DNA from: Sebastes aleutianus
Lineage: Eukaryota > Chordata > Actinopteri > Perciformes > Sebastidae
DNA: 64,000 nucleotides
Reading direction: 5' to 3'
NCBI GenBank assembly: GCA_916700875.1
Contig: CAKAKS010000039.1
Span: forward strand, 7,899,544 to 7,963,543
Position 1 is the first letter of the stretch. Each line of letters opens with the position of its first letter. The notes under the pieces are model-generated. The model was not told the DNA's origin and did not search any database. It saw nothing but the letters and a program-made list of their open reading frames with translations. The translations under genes and the position numbers were made by a program. Of this stretch, positions 25,701 through 40,700 are shown one piece after another.

Positions 25701-28700
25701 ACTTTAATTGTGAATTAAAGGTTTACTGTTTATCAGGCAGTCACCCTTATAAAAGCTTCTGACTTGAAGAGCAACAGTAAAATCTTTTAATTTATTGAAC
25801 AGATTAAAGGAACGCTAATGATGAACCCTTTCTAAGTTCTATAAAGTTTAAGAAAATGTAAAAACAACAACACTCAGTTACCTGGTAGTCCAGTATTTGT
25901 CTCCTCAAAGCTTCTACTTCCTTCTCTTTGGACTTCTGTCTGGCCTGGAGAGCAGACGACTGCATCATGGCCACATCAGACACCTCTTGAAGCCTGTACA
26001 AAAAATAAATAAAATAAACCTTTTTTACCTTTTTTACCTTCATATTTTAATAGCAGAATGAACCTAAGTAGCAGGGCAACCAATATAAAAATAAAAGCAA
26101 AAGGAATGCATGACAGAGAAGTATTTTTTAACACTAGAACCGCCAAGGGGTCATTTTTATTAACAGCCCTAGTTATTATCTAAAATTTGTTTTGAACTTT
26201 TACCGAGGCCTAATATTCTTCTTCTACATTAATTAGATTATTTAAATGTGTTCATTTTTTTGTTGTTTGTTTGTTGTAGCCTACAGTTTATTAATGAATT
26301 TTGAAATGTATTCCTTTTCGATCTGTAATGAAATAGCCTAAAGCAATTGTAAAATTAATAAACCCCATAAACTAAATTTTAAATAGTTATTTTGTCAAAT
26401 CTTAGTTATTATTTAAAGAAAAAAAAGACCCCTCTGGTGGTTCTAGTGTTAAGGAATGACAACCATTTCATAGTTCTATTAACAGATTCATTCTTGATTA
26501 CACTGCTGTGACCTTCAAAACATTTATGTTAACATCTTGTATTTCCAAAGTTATTCTATGATTGTAAATGCAATCTTTAACTAAAAGTACTGTATATCTC
26601 ATGATAGGAGCATAAATGATCAATCTCAGACTTGCACATTACAAACGTACTTAGAAACCTCGATGCGCAGCTCAGCCTCGGCCTTCTCCAACTCTGCAAT
26701 CCTGGCTCTGTCGGCGTCACTCACCGCTTTGCTGATGCTGTCTGCCAGCTCATCTCTCAGCTCCCGCTCCACCCGCTGGGCCTCTACATTCATCTTGGTC
26801 AACTGAAGACAAAAGAGGTACCATTGCTCACAGACTGAGTTTTATTACTGTCTTAGGGGTGATGAACCAAAATGTTGAGAAATCGAGGAAAAATTTAAAA
26901 CATGTTTCCAAAGAGGCTCTAGGTATGCCAGGTCGACCAAATGCCCTTTAACACCTATCATAACTTATTAAAACTCAGTCACGTAGACCACCTGAGCAAG
27001 AGAAAGTCTCAAGAGCATGACAGAAAATGACTTATGTGTTGTTTCCCTTGGCCTCATACCTCTGCAAACTTGGACTCCACTTCTAAGTGACAGTGACAGT
27101 GACTAACTCGTGAGAAACTGGCACAGACTGAGTTGTATTGCTGTTTTTAGGGGTCATGAACCAAAATGTTGAGAAATCGAGGAAAAATTAAAAACATGTT
27201 TCCAAAGAGGCTCTAGGTCTGCCAGGTGAACCAAATATCCTTTAACACCTATCATAACTTATTGAAAATCAGTCAGTTAGACCCCCATGAGCAACAGCAA
27301 GTCTCAAGAGCGTGACAGAAAATGACTTATGTGTTGTTTTCCTTGGCCTCATACCTCTGCAAACTTGGACTCCAGTTCTAAGTTGCGATCTTCCACCTGC
27401 CTGAGGGAGTTCCTCATGTGTTCATACATTTTGTGGGCATGCTCAGCTCTCTGCCTCTCGTTCAGCTCCTTCATCTCCAGGGATGTAATGCACCTGGCGG
27501 CAGATACCATCTCTTTGTTGGCCAACGCCTTGTCGGCCTTATCCATGCTATTTTCACCACCTGATGTTAAGGGGAAAACAAATCACGACTTAGGATGAGA
27601 ATTTCATATTTGCATCAAAGCTATAAAACTGGGATCAAACTAAAATGGTTTCATACTAATTGACTTAAAATATTTACACAATTCAGATGCAACTGTTTTA
27701 GTATGTAGCACCGATGATCACTGCTACATACTAAAACAGTTGCATGGATAAGGCGGACAAGGCGTTGGCCAACAAAGAGATGATAACATCGTCATATTGC
27801 CCAGCCCTGAGCCATATCCTTGCATCATACCAATTGCATTGATGTTGTTCCATGCTTGCTCTAAAGTAATCAGCTTCTCCTTTGTGATCTCCAGTTCTTT
27901 ATTCGTGGCTGAGATTTGCTCCCGATAAGACTCATTCTCACTCTGGGAAAAAAAGATAAAAAATATGGTATGGTCAGTCAACGGTTAACAGACAAAAACA
28001 ATAAAGGTGTGTGTATTGGAGGTGTAGAGAAGATGCTGGGGCGATTCATGTTTTTTAATACCTCCAAATGTTCGAGGTTGGTGGTCCTCTGTATCAGGCG
28101 GCTGTCCCTCTGTAGCATGTCTCTGTATTTGACTGTTAGCTCCGTGTACTGTTTGTTAGCCCTCTCCAGGTCTGATGAGGGCACACTATCATCCAAGGCC
28201 TTCTGCAGTGCTGCTATCTTATATGCCGTCATTTCCTAAGACAAAACAAAAGGCAGTGCCGTTAAAAGGCCATTGTATGGTGGTAAAACATTTTGAGAGC
28301 TGTTGGAGGCCATTTTACAGTGAGAAAAAACATCGTGGTGATCCATTTTTAAAGTCTGATCTAAATTGAGTCTGTTGGTGGAATTGAGCTGTTTGTTTCT
28401 CTACCTTGTATCTCTGCAGGTAGCCTATCCTCTGGGTGACAGAGGCCTGCATGTGGCTGCTCTCGTCCCTCAGCTTGCCGTTCTCTTTGCGGAGGTGCTG
28501 CTCTTGCTCCAGCAGGGTGACGTAGCGGCGCGTCAGTTTCTTCTCGTTGACCTTCAGCATCGTCAGCTTGCGCAATGCTTCGCTCAGCTGTCTCCTGATT
28601 TCCTCTGGGTCCTTCTGGAGGGTGTCCAGCAGCTCCTGAGGGGTGAAAAGGCTAAATGCTACAATAAAACTCATCTGTCATGACATTTTTGGGGAAACCC

Positions 28701-31700
28701 AGGTGAAGGCAGTTTAAGTACAGCGAAGCAAAGAGGACAATCCATCTTTTCCTCATGCTCATACATTTTTATTTTCTGTATCCATTTAAACAAACAAAAC
28801 CAAAAGAAACTCTAACACGTGTCGGATTTTATCACAACATGTGGAGACACAAAAGTTTAAAACATATGACCTTCTGTGCCGTCCAAGACTCTCAAGGGTC
28901 TCGCTCATATTTTAAACTACGAGACAAAGTGAGTGGTCTGCCCCCTTATGAGTGTTTCACATTTATCAAGTTAGAGGAAGAAGTTGGACAGACACACAGC
29001 AACATTGTAGGTTCTGAACGTTAAACCATCTTAAAGCATTGGGGTGTGTGTAGGTGAATGAGAGGCACATTGTAAAGCGATTAATACCGTATAAACATTT
29101 ATCTGTCTGACTTACGTTGAATTGTTGGATTTTAACACCGTCCACCTCCTTTTGCTCCTCCAGCTTGTTCTTCATCTCTGTGAATGTCTCTTTCTCCTTT
29201 TGCCACTCTGCCTTCTCACTGAGCAAAAACATAATAAAAAAAAGGTTTAATTTTACACTTAAGGTTACAAACCAGCTGTAACCTGTGAGAAACTTTCTTG
29301 TGAAACCAACCTTAGGTATTCTTTATAGAGGAGTCCCTGTTGGTGGCTGATAACAGAAAACTTATCTTTGTATTCCTCCAGTGTTCCTGCAAGTTTCTTG
29401 TTTTTTTCCTCCTTGTTTTTGAGCTCCTAATCAATAGGAGTATAATAAATGTTTGATTTATAGTTGAGACATACAGTTGATTTACAGCTTTTCTATCCAG
29501 GTCTTAAGATGGCAGTGAAACTGACCTGAAGAAGTCGAACAGCGTATTCATTCAGAGAACTGATGACCTCGGTGCTGCTGGGCCCCAGGCCCTCCGGGAG
29601 GTTCAGAGGTCGGAGGACAGCTCCCCTGCTGTCTGACCGTCTTAACAGCTCCAATTCAACTTCCAGTTGGTTCATCTGACAAGCACACGTAAAGAAAAAC
29701 AAAAGCAGTGCAGTCAAACCTTTGTTTTCATATCACTAAAAATATAATTTGTCTGTGAAAACAGTTCCAAAGTTTACTTCTAATATCAGAGGCTTACTCA
29801 GAATATTTAGTTAAAAATAGGACAACATCAATCCAAACTGCTAAGCATGAGTCTGTCTTTCACGCAAGAACGAAAGGCATTCTGATCAGCTGATTCACTT
29901 TGTGTCATTCAAGTAAAGATAATGTGAAACATAGTCCATCAAAGACAGACAAAACTAATTAACAGAGAAGTTAAACAGAGCGCAAAGAACCAGACAATGG
30001 AATAAAAAAAGTAAAAGACCCAAGACAGAATACATCAAAGAATAAAGATGAGTTATGATAGCTGCCTTAAGGAAATGCTTTGATATGAAACGTGACTTTC
30101 CTCTTTTAGGGATCCATCAAACATTTTGCTGGCTGTGCTCTGGGAAACACTGTTTCTATTTAACATTTTTTATCATAAATATTATATTCATTTACATATT
30201 CAAACGAAAAGTTGGGACACAATTCTGTTGACCCCCCCCATCTCCCGTTATATAAAACAGAAGCAACACATGTTGAAAAAAGAGGAGAGTGAGTGTTTGA
30301 AGAACTGTTCCAGCCTTGCTAATTAATCTCAGAGACAGAGAGCATGACAGGCATTACCACTGTCTCTATAAATCTTCATTTTTTAAATTTCTTAATTTGT
30401 CTAGTCTCATGTAAGATATTCGTGCTGTTGAAAAGCCCTGCAGACGGCTGTTTGTGCCACTACGCGTGGGTTGTACCCAGCTTTATCATAACATGCACCA
30501 GCATTGTGTACGTTTTTAGTATTTCACTTTGAAATAGTCATCTGATTTAAAGCTTTTTACAAACATTTTGCCAGAAGAGTGACATGGACCTTTCTTCTGT
30601 TTTGAATATTCTGTTGATTCGTAAAAGAGAGTTGCGACACACAGCTGAAAACAGTTTGAGTTGGCCTTAAATAACCAATGTTTAATAACTGCACTTGAAT
30701 GTGTAGCAAGAAAAACCTGGCAAGGTCGACAAAACTGCCTTGTTTTCTTGCCAAAAGAAGGAATATAGCCAAAACGGGATTAGATGGAAAAGTTCATGTG
30801 TCATGTTTAAATCAGGTTGTCTGTCATTATCAGTCATCAGCATCACCTCTGTATGTTGACATAACACAATTGGGATGTACCTTTTCTTTGGCTCTGGCAA
30901 GCTGACAGACACTGCTGGTTGCTTCCTCCCGGGCCGATTTCAACTCCTGCCTTAGCTCTTCATTTCTCCCCACCAGCTGATGTATTTGGGACTTGAGGTG
31001 CAGGGCCGACTCTGCCTGCCCGCTCATGTTGCCGACATCTATAACCTGTGATATGGGGGATAAGCACAGTTGAAATGCTATTAAAACAAACCCCCAAAAA
31101 ACATTGGATGATATATAACAGACCCAATCTGTGCAATAGAAATTTTGTCAGTCAGTGTAACGGGTCCACCACTATCATATTCATTTAACATTTACTAACA
31201 CTTGTTGTACATAAAAATACATGTACTTTTTTTTTCCTAAAGTCACACTGCTAACAGTAAAGATCACATTTTTAACTTTGGTATTTTTCAATCTGTCTAA
31301 ATGACTATTGGGGACAAATTATTAAATCGGTCCAGTATTGAGGGAGAAGGCTGCAGACGCCAGCTGCTAAACGAGCTGTAATGTAATCGCTCGGGGCAAG
31401 TGCTCACCGTCAATATACGTCCACTAAAAGTGCTTGTTTTTGCCACTGACAGGCTCTGATTAATATTATAAGTGTCTGACAACATAATGGAAAGAACCCT
31501 ACAGAGAAATGAAACGCTTTTCTTACCTTTCGCTTTGTGTTTGTTGTCAAAAGACAACGGTGGAAACGTGAGCGAGAGTGGAGAGAAGAGTGCCGGTGTT
31601 GTCAGAGTTTGTTGTGTTGGAGCACAGAAAGCGTAGCTTAGTGTCATCTAAAAGATTTTCAATGTCAAGGCTGAATATTTAGACAATTTCCACAATGTGG

Positions 31701-34700
31701 ATGCGACGCAGGATTTCCGAACGAGACTTCTCCGAGCGAGCAGACAGATCGGATCAAGCGAAAGGTAAGAAAAACGTTTAATTTCTCTGTCGTATCCTTG
31801 CTATAATTTGTAGTGGACGTACATTGACGTTGAGGAGTTGCTCCAAGCGATTACATTACAGCCTGTTTAGCGGCTGCCATCTGCAGCGTTCTCCCTCAAT
31901 ACTGGATCAACTTTAAAAAAATGTTGTCCCCATTAGTCACTCAGAAACAAAAACACGGGAAAATCTAGGTTGAAAAATACAGAAGTTACCCTTTAACACT
32001 AGTACTTATTATGGTTATTCCGTTTGCATGTGGCGTGCACCTGGTACTTCCTGTTTCTTCCTCTTGTGCTGGACATGTCTGATGCTGAGCCCAGCAGTGT
32101 GACATCAAAGTCAAACAAACATCCTCTTCAGCTGTCTCAAATTTAACTTGCTATTTGATTATTTTATGCTGGAAGACAGCACAGCACGATCCACCACAAG
32201 TTTGAGTCCTCAACTTTGTGTTGTTTATTAGGTTGCTATGTGACGAGCCCTCTGCTTCATCAACTGAAAAAAAGCCATTAAAATACCTACAGTAGGAGGG
32301 CAGTATGACTATTGTTTTCAGCATATGTGTGAGGTTATATTAGCGGGTGGCTGTGGCTTAACAATCTGTACAGGATACGACACCCTCTGTCCTTTACAGT
32401 GCGACCCTCTCATCGGATATGGAAAAACTCACCCTCAAAAAAAACCTTTTAACAGGGAAAAAAAGAAAAAATGGAAGAAACCTCAGGAAGAGCAACAGAG
32501 GAGGGATCCCCCTTCCAGGATTGAGAGACGTGCAATAGACGTCGTGTGTACAGAATAACAGCAAAATGAAAATACAACATAGCCAATCCATATGACAAAA
32601 ATTAATACATATGTGAACATGTGAGAAGGTGGATCCAGGAGGATGTCAAGCAGCTTCTCAGCGTCACCAAACAGATGTGTGTGTGAATGGGTGAATGCCA
32701 ACATGTAGTGTAAAGTGCTTTGAGTGGTTGGAAGACTAGAAAGACACTATATGAATGCCAGTGCATTTACCTGGACTGTCAATCGATTAAAATATTTAAT
32801 CACGATTAATCGCATGATTGTCCATAGTTATTCGTGATTAATCGCAGTTTTTATCTGTTCAAAATGTACCTTAAAAGGGAGATTTGTCAAGTATGTAATA
32901 CTCTTATCAACATGGGAGTCGGCAAATATGCTTGCTTTATGCAAACGTATGTATATATTCATTATTGGAAATCAATTAACAACACAAAACAATGACAAAT
33001 ATTGTCCAAAAACCCTCACAGGTACTGCATCTAGCATATTAAATATGCTCAAATCATAACATGGCAAACTGCAGCCCAACCGGCAACAACAACTGTCAGT
33101 GTGTCAGTGTGCTAACTTGACTATGACTTGCCCCAAACTGCATGTGATTATCATAAAGTGGGCATGTCTGTAAAGGGGAGACTCGTTGGTACCCATAGAA
33201 CCCATTTTCATTCACATATCTTGAGGTCAGAGGTCAAAGGGTCTCCTTTGAAAATGGCCATGACAGTTTTTCCTCGCTAAAATTTAGCTTAAGTCGCGAC
33301 AAGCTAGTACGACATGGTTATTATCGCATTAACTTTGGCAGCCCTAATTAAAATGCAGTTCAGTTAAATGCATGTATTATATTACAAACCCGATATTACA
33401 GGAGGAGTCGACAAAATAGGCTCTTGTTTTCAGTCAGCTTTAAACACGTAGCCAAGGAAATTTCACAATGTACGCTGATTTGATCAGCGACAAGAGAACA
33501 GAACAGAAAAGATGACATAAAAACTGACACAGGTGAAGTACCTGGAATAGCTTATGAGCTATTTCGCAAAACTCATAAGATCTTTGGTGATAAATACAGG
33601 TCTGAACAGCCAAGAGTTGAAGATGGATAGAGAGATACGGTTCGTCTTTCCCTCCTGCACATGATGCACAACTTAGGGCTGTGTTCAGTGCTGCAGTTGA
33701 ATGCTCACGGACTAAAATGGACAAAACATTCAGATGTTTAATCTTTGTTATTTTTTTCAAAATTAGACTGGCATTTAGTGATAAAAAAATGTATTAATCT
33801 ATGTTTTTGTAACCTTTATCTTTCATGTTCTATGTGCCGCTGCTGTCTCAGGCAGGACACTCCTGTAAAAGAGATTCTTAGGGCCTTTCTCAAAACGAAG
33901 CCTCCCCACTCCCACTGAACTCCGTTTGTAGTCACACTCACAGCTGAATGAAGCACCCTTCTTTAAGCTGTAGGGTATAAATACGGGGACGAACTTCCCT
34001 CTCTTTGACGGAAACTTTCGTAACGTTTCGTAACCATGGTTTTGTATCAAGGGGATCAGGGGATGTGCAAAGGTTCACAGTATTAAAAATAAAAAGAATA
34101 TGCAATATACAGAGAAACAAATAAATAAATAAATATAACATACTCCCATGCTTCTGTGGCGGTATTTCTTTTCTTTTTTGTAAACATCTTCTCGTTTTTA
34201 ACTCTGACGTTTATGAACTGCTTGGCTTTTGCAACAGTCCTTGTAAATATACAACACTTTACAATCAAATGAACACGTCTACCGTTTTCTACACTGGATA
34301 AGGGTAGATTTGATCCTAAATACAATGTAACCTTAAGTTGGTAAATATCCATTTAGTTTGAGCGGTTTACGTTTGTACGGGTAGTTGCACAGAACTTACA
34401 TTTGTACGGAGTGTGTTCCATGGCAAACACAAAAAGACGTTGCACATGGCCAGTAAGTCCACATCGATGCAGGCTCGCTGTTGGAGGGTTATATAACCCG
34501 CTTCTATTCCCCGCCAATTGGTTTGGGATGGCACTTAATACGGCTGACCCTCCTCGCAAACACGCAAACGGAGTGGAAGTACATGACAGACCAGTACACC
34601 ATGAATTGAGCTCACACTAAAGGGACAAAAAGAGGCATCACATCCTTTGTCCTACGCAGCATCCAGCTGCTTAACAAGCTCTGATCACATGGTCTGAACT

Positions 34701-37700
34701 CTGCACTTCCTCTGAACTTGCACCTGATGTCCTTTTCTGATGCTGATGATATTAAGTGCTGTCATATATGATTGTTGATATTTTGATATCTTGATATTTT
34801 TTTATGCTTTTTTGTGCCAAGAAAATTTCCCTAGAGGCAACAAAGGTTTCATTCATTCATTCAATCACCCCAACAGAGCAGGGTAAATCTGCCTTTTGTA
34901 TCATGCCCTGCAAGCTTGGAATGAGCTGCAAAGCAGACTTAACTTGTAATCTTTACCTCTCTTGACATGTTTGAAAATCTGTTTTTACAGAATAATATTG
35001 TTGCTTTAAACAAGTGTCCTTATTTGCCTTGATTCTTTTAGCCTCTGATTCCTGTTTTGGCATGCATTAATGCAACTTGTGATTTCAGAGGTTGTAGCGG
35101 GCTCGGTTTTAAAGCTAGAGTCAAGATCATATGAAACTATAAAACCTAAGGAATCCATTGGCACCAACCATGTCATACTAGCTTGTCATGAAAGAGGCTA
35201 AATAACGCTCCAAACTTGCGCTAAATTTTGATGAGGAAAAACTATCATGGCCATGATCAAAGGGGTCCCTTGACCTCTGACCTCAAGATATGTGAATGAA
35301 AATGGGTTCTATCACATGGGTACCCACGAGTCTCCCCTTTACAGACATGCACACTTACGTTATGGTTTGAGCATATTTTTTTATGCTAAATGCAGTACCT
35401 GTGAGGGTTTCTGGACAATATGTCATTGTTAATTGATTTCCAATGATAAATACATACATACATTTACATAAAGCAGCATATTTGCCCACTCCCATGTTGA
35501 TAAGAGTATTAAATACTTAATCTCCCTTTAAGGTACATTTTGAACAGATAAATAATGTGTGATTCATTTGCAATTAATTGCCATTAACTATGGACAATCA
35601 CCAATTAATCCTGATTAAATATTTTAGCCCTAGTTTTTCGTTTTGATGTTATCTGTCCCCGATTTGTATATGAACCTTTTTTACTTGCTGCCTTTCTGGT
35701 TAAATAAAGGATAATTTAAAAAATAAAATAAAAATGATATAGACCACTTTGAATTACTAAAATCTTGAAAATTAAGCTGACTGAAACCTGTTACTTATCA
35801 TGGCCAAAAAAACATTGTGGCTATAAATTACACTTTAGCCTAAAAACTATCAGTGTTTAACGTGATATTTGGTGCACGGGAGACACTTACATTAGCCAAC
35901 CTCTCCAAACTGGGAATATTGATGGCAGCGTTAGATGGAGCAGTCTCTTGGTTAATCCTCATGGCTTGGAGGACATCTTTCAGCGCACCCTCCAGGTCTC
36001 TTTTCACTTTTGACAATTCATCCACTACGAGTTAACACACACAGGAGGGAACAATGTCAGTGAAGCTGTGGCCTCTGATGTATTTCATTCCTTTAAAACA
36101 AACTACAATAATAATCCCTGCAGAACATATTCTCTTAATCAACAGTACAAATGTCCATGTGAAATGCAAATCAGATGGACAGCAGGGCTGTACTTACATT
36201 TGATGTGAGACTGGGTCTTGTGAAGTTCCAGCTCTCTCTCTTTCTTGCTCAGTTCTTTTTCCAGGTACTCATTCTGCAAAGGAAAGTTTATCACCAAAAA
36301 GGTAGCAATGAAAACCCTAAAACCTTTCAGCTGCAGGTGCAACATGTATTGTGTCAAATGTGCCGCCACAAACCAGATGCAGCTCTTATGTTACTTGTAT
36401 TGTCAAATCAATTTAGACTGATACTTACATGTTTCATTGTAAGATAAAAATGTGTGATGTATAGTTTGAATGCTAATCACAACTCATTAAGTTGTTTTGC
36501 ATAACACAGTTTTTACTTTCTACTAGATTTACCTGTGTTTTTTTTTTACGTAACCCTGGTAACATGGGATACTCTGCTGCTTTCTTTACAATTTAATGTA
36601 CGAGTTACAGATATCCATGTAACCCTTTCATGTCATGGCATCCTTCTGACATCAGCATCAATTACCAATTCAATAATTACTAGGATACATGACATCCTCT
36701 GATTCAGTACTTTTAGCACTTGTTAAATTAAAAGGTGATGAATTTAGGAAATATCCATCTATATATTCCACTTCCTTCTTAAATCATTATGCATTTAATG
36801 GTATTTAACCAAGTCTGTCTACATCCTCGATCTAAACCAGACTACCGTCAATAAATAATGCTCAGATAAAATGAAACACTGAACACAAACAACGCATGTT
36901 ATTGGTTATAAAACACAAAACCACTGTGCTGTGGATAGCAACCAGCTCTAACAGTTAATTAAGTCTGTGGCTTTAACAGGAAGTCGCTCTTCTTTGAAAC
37001 ACTGGGCCATGATTGAAGTTGACATGCGAGAAGCTTACTTTGCGTCGGATCTCCACATCTGTGTAAGTGCTGCTTTGTTTAAGTGACAGCTGTACAGTTC
37101 TGCTGGGCCTGACGTCCTCCTCCAGCAGCAAGCTTGACTGTGGGATCCCTATAAACACAGCTGATTGTTAGTAACACTTTAGAAACAGCACAATGTGAAC
37201 ATATTGAATCTTTCTTCTGTCCATATAACAATTTTGAAAGGGTAACAACATGTTAAAAAGACTAAATATTTTTGGTTTTATTTGCCCAGGGTTTGAGGTA
37301 TCTGCCTCTAGGACTTGTTGGAATAAATGTCTGCCATCTCCCCAATACAATGGAGGCAAGTGTAATGTAATTTGTTTCCCAGGATAACATCAATCACTGT
37401 CAACAGCTTTTATAGGAACACTGTTCTTGTAAAGCAATGCTCCTGTTGAATGTTTTAAATCAATCATCATTGCATTGCAGCATTGAAAAGTGATAAATGA
37501 TTTATCTTTTTTATGGTATGAGCACCACAAACAAAACGTGTTATCTCAAAACATGTTCAAACTAGAAACGTGCACTTAGCAGAGAGCAGATTTCCGCCAG
37601 GTGTGTCTCCCTCTCCCCTCTAAATAAAGAAGAGTTGAATGTCACTCAATTGCCGCTCCCGGCTCGCTTACAGTCAATATGTCGGCGAAGATAACAAAAA

Positions 37701-40700
37701 CGGGCATTTATCCATCTTGTATCGTACCTAACGTTGCCTAACATATCAGGTGTGGAATTAATCTGCAGATGCTCCGATTCAAAGTGAGATCAAACTTTTC
37801 TATGGATGTCAGTTTTGAACCACAAAAAATGCCAAAATGTGGCCTGCAAATGACTAGGTAAGGCTTGATCACTTGCGGCCTCTACCGGCCCGTTAAGAGA
37901 AGAGAGGAGTTAGCAGTGAAGGACGTTAAAAAAAAAAATTGTTGCGGACAGACAGACACAGACACATGACCAAACACATGAACCCCCAGGATTAAGCCTG
38001 GTGGAGATGTGTGAGATTTGTTTGTTATCACTATTATGTAGACATATTATTTCTTTATATTAATGTCTTCTCTAGGGTGGAGGCTTCAGATAAGCCCAGT
38101 GGGTGTTTTGCCTCTTCCTGCACCGTCTATTATTTATTTATTTTTTGTTATGTTGTGTATTCTCAAATTGTGCAAAATAAATAAACATAAACAAAGATGA
38201 TAAACCCACATATAGCAACATGGTTAGATACCACTAAAGGTAATTGAAAGAAAATGCTTTGACCCACATGGCAGACATACCGGTATGTCAAACAACAGTG
38301 CAGAAAAATAGAAGTTAGGAAAATATTTTTTTTCAGAAATAGCACTAGAGATACAATATCAAACAGAGAGCTGGAAACACCATGAAGTAGCCCTTTATCC
38401 CTTAGGGCAAGGCTCGACAGTAAGGGTTGCCAGGTTGCCGGGTTGCCATTGGCCATTTTGGCCTTTGGTTGTCATCAGTGGCAACCACTTTTTGACATAC
38501 AAAAAATAGGGACAGCAAAGAGTAAAACTTGCACCCCGAAATAAATATATATATATATATTTATATTTGTTGCATTACTGATATTCAAATATTGCTGTTA
38601 CAGTCAGAACCGGACAATGCTGCACGTGACAACGCTGCACCTGCGTTAACGCGTTTACTTGTGTGCGCCCAGGCATCTATTTTAGAGACAATGGCGAAGC
38701 AAATTAAGTTGTTTGACTGCGGGGTGAAAAGTTTGACTAACCCGTAAACAAACAAATGGATTCAGCGGAGAGAGAACCAGATGAACCTGGTTCACCCAAA
38801 AGCTGATTGTTGAGCCCTGCCTTAAGGGAAAAACCATGGCAAAAGATTGTTAATACAATAATTGGTGTTATTCAATTTTTATTCAAAATCTTTGGGTCAC
38901 CTCTTTCCTTCACCATGCGTCTGATTCGTTTCTTTAGCTCCAGTCTCTCTTCTTCAAGCTGTTCAATCTAGAAAGAAAATCAAGCAGTGAGGTGAGAGGT
39001 GCTCAGAAAACATAGTAGTTATAAAAGCAGTGGTTATGACCTTTGTAATCCCACTTTACCTCTTTGGTGAGGACTTGGTTTTCTGCTTTGTACTGCCGTT
39101 GTCTGAGATCTTTGGCTCTCCTGAACGCTTTCAGATCCACTTCCTGCTTTGGTTCCAGACCTTGAGGGTCACGACAAAGACCAAATAAACAAAAGTAAAA
39201 TGAATGGCATTGCTCCAGGTTAGTCGGTGTCTAAATAGACCGAGGGTAAGGAATAGAAATGTTTTTAAAAGAACTGACCAAGTTTTTCTCGGAAATCCTC
39301 GTTTTCGTCCATGAGGTCATTCATTCTCATCTCAAGCTGGTTGATCTCTTTGGTTATGGCCTCTGCCTCAAGGTCTCTCACTTTAATCTGATTTTTACAC
39401 TCTTTGATCTCTGCGATGGCTGCTTCCAGGCCATAAATGCCCTGTTGTACGGAAACAGAGCTGTGATTACTCACACACGCCGTCTTTTTCCTGGTCCGCA
39501 CACTTTTTGTGGACCAGGATTAGACATGGTGGAAGACAAACACTTAGCTTGTAGACCAAAAAAGCGTGTTGATCACACCATAGTCACATAGTCATTTCAA
39601 TGTCTATTGAGAGTGACAATGGACAAGGGGAAAAAAAACAGAAGCTTTGCGTCTGGAAAGTCTCAATTAATTAGATTTGGATTTTTAAATTCTTAGAAAA
39701 AAGCCAAAAGTTAAAAAAGGAGAAAGAGAGGGTGTTTGTAGACTTACAGCCTCATACTGGCTCATGCGGTTTGAAGCCTCAATGAGTGCTTTGTCTTTTT
39801 CTTCAGCGTGAGCTTCTGCAAGCTTTACCACCCGCATTGCGTCCGCGGCTCTCGTCTCTGCAGCTTCCAGCTTGTACTTCAGATCTTCCGTCTTTCTCTG
39901 CTGTATGGCCGATGGAAGGCCTTGGACAAGAAAAGGAAATTATTTCTCTAAATGCAGACAAAAGTGAACATCCGGGGCTCCAGAATTTACATGCCAGTCC
40001 CTCTTGTTCACCTCGTAACAAACATAAGTAACTTTGCAGACTTACATACTTAACTTAAGTTCACCTGTATTTAACAGCCACAGAATTTGTTAAAGCTGCT
40101 AAATGCGAGATTGGGAGCATATCTGTTTCCTCTGCACGGCTCTCAACATGGTGACAGCTGAGCCAGCGGCACGTAGCTAACAGCGATAACAGTGACAACT
40201 ACAGCAACACTCCACTGAACCGGAGGGTGGGTGTTACGCTTCCATGACGGTGTTATCAGCTGTAACCTGTAAAAATAATTGATAAGAATTCTGCTTATGG
40301 GAATACCCCAGTTTATTCAAATCAAACTATTGTCTTAATCTGATTACTCTATATTTGTGTGCATACATGTAAACCAAGTCACTGTATAGCCGGAAATATT
40401 TATAAATTTTTTCTCTATAATTTCATTTGAAACGGTTTTAAGTTTTCAATTAAATGAGAAAATACTGAAGTATTTAATTCACACAGGAGCTTACAAAAAG
40501 GGACTTCACCATGTGGTTATTTCATATAGACTATTTATGTATGAAATTATCAGAAAACATGCTATATCGTGATATATATCATTATCGAGATATGAAATTA
40601 CCTGTATCGTGATAGAAGATTTTGCCCATATTGAACCTGCCGTACTTGCATTGCACGAGTGAGAGAATAAAGGCTGATGAAAATGTGTTGTAGTGGTCAC

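Noticed and set aside
31297..31647. 116-codon minus-strand ORF in the CEP290 intron
   Set aside because: It falls within the long-TIR MITE at 31273-31996 and shows no coiled-coil or splice-consistent frame with CEP290.
39748..39897. Shorter version of a CEP290 exon using the acceptor CAGCAG at 39,898
   Set aside because: That acceptor gives phase 0, but the preceding exon ends in phase 1. The acceptor at 39,921 restores frame and the GLPSAIQQRK segment.
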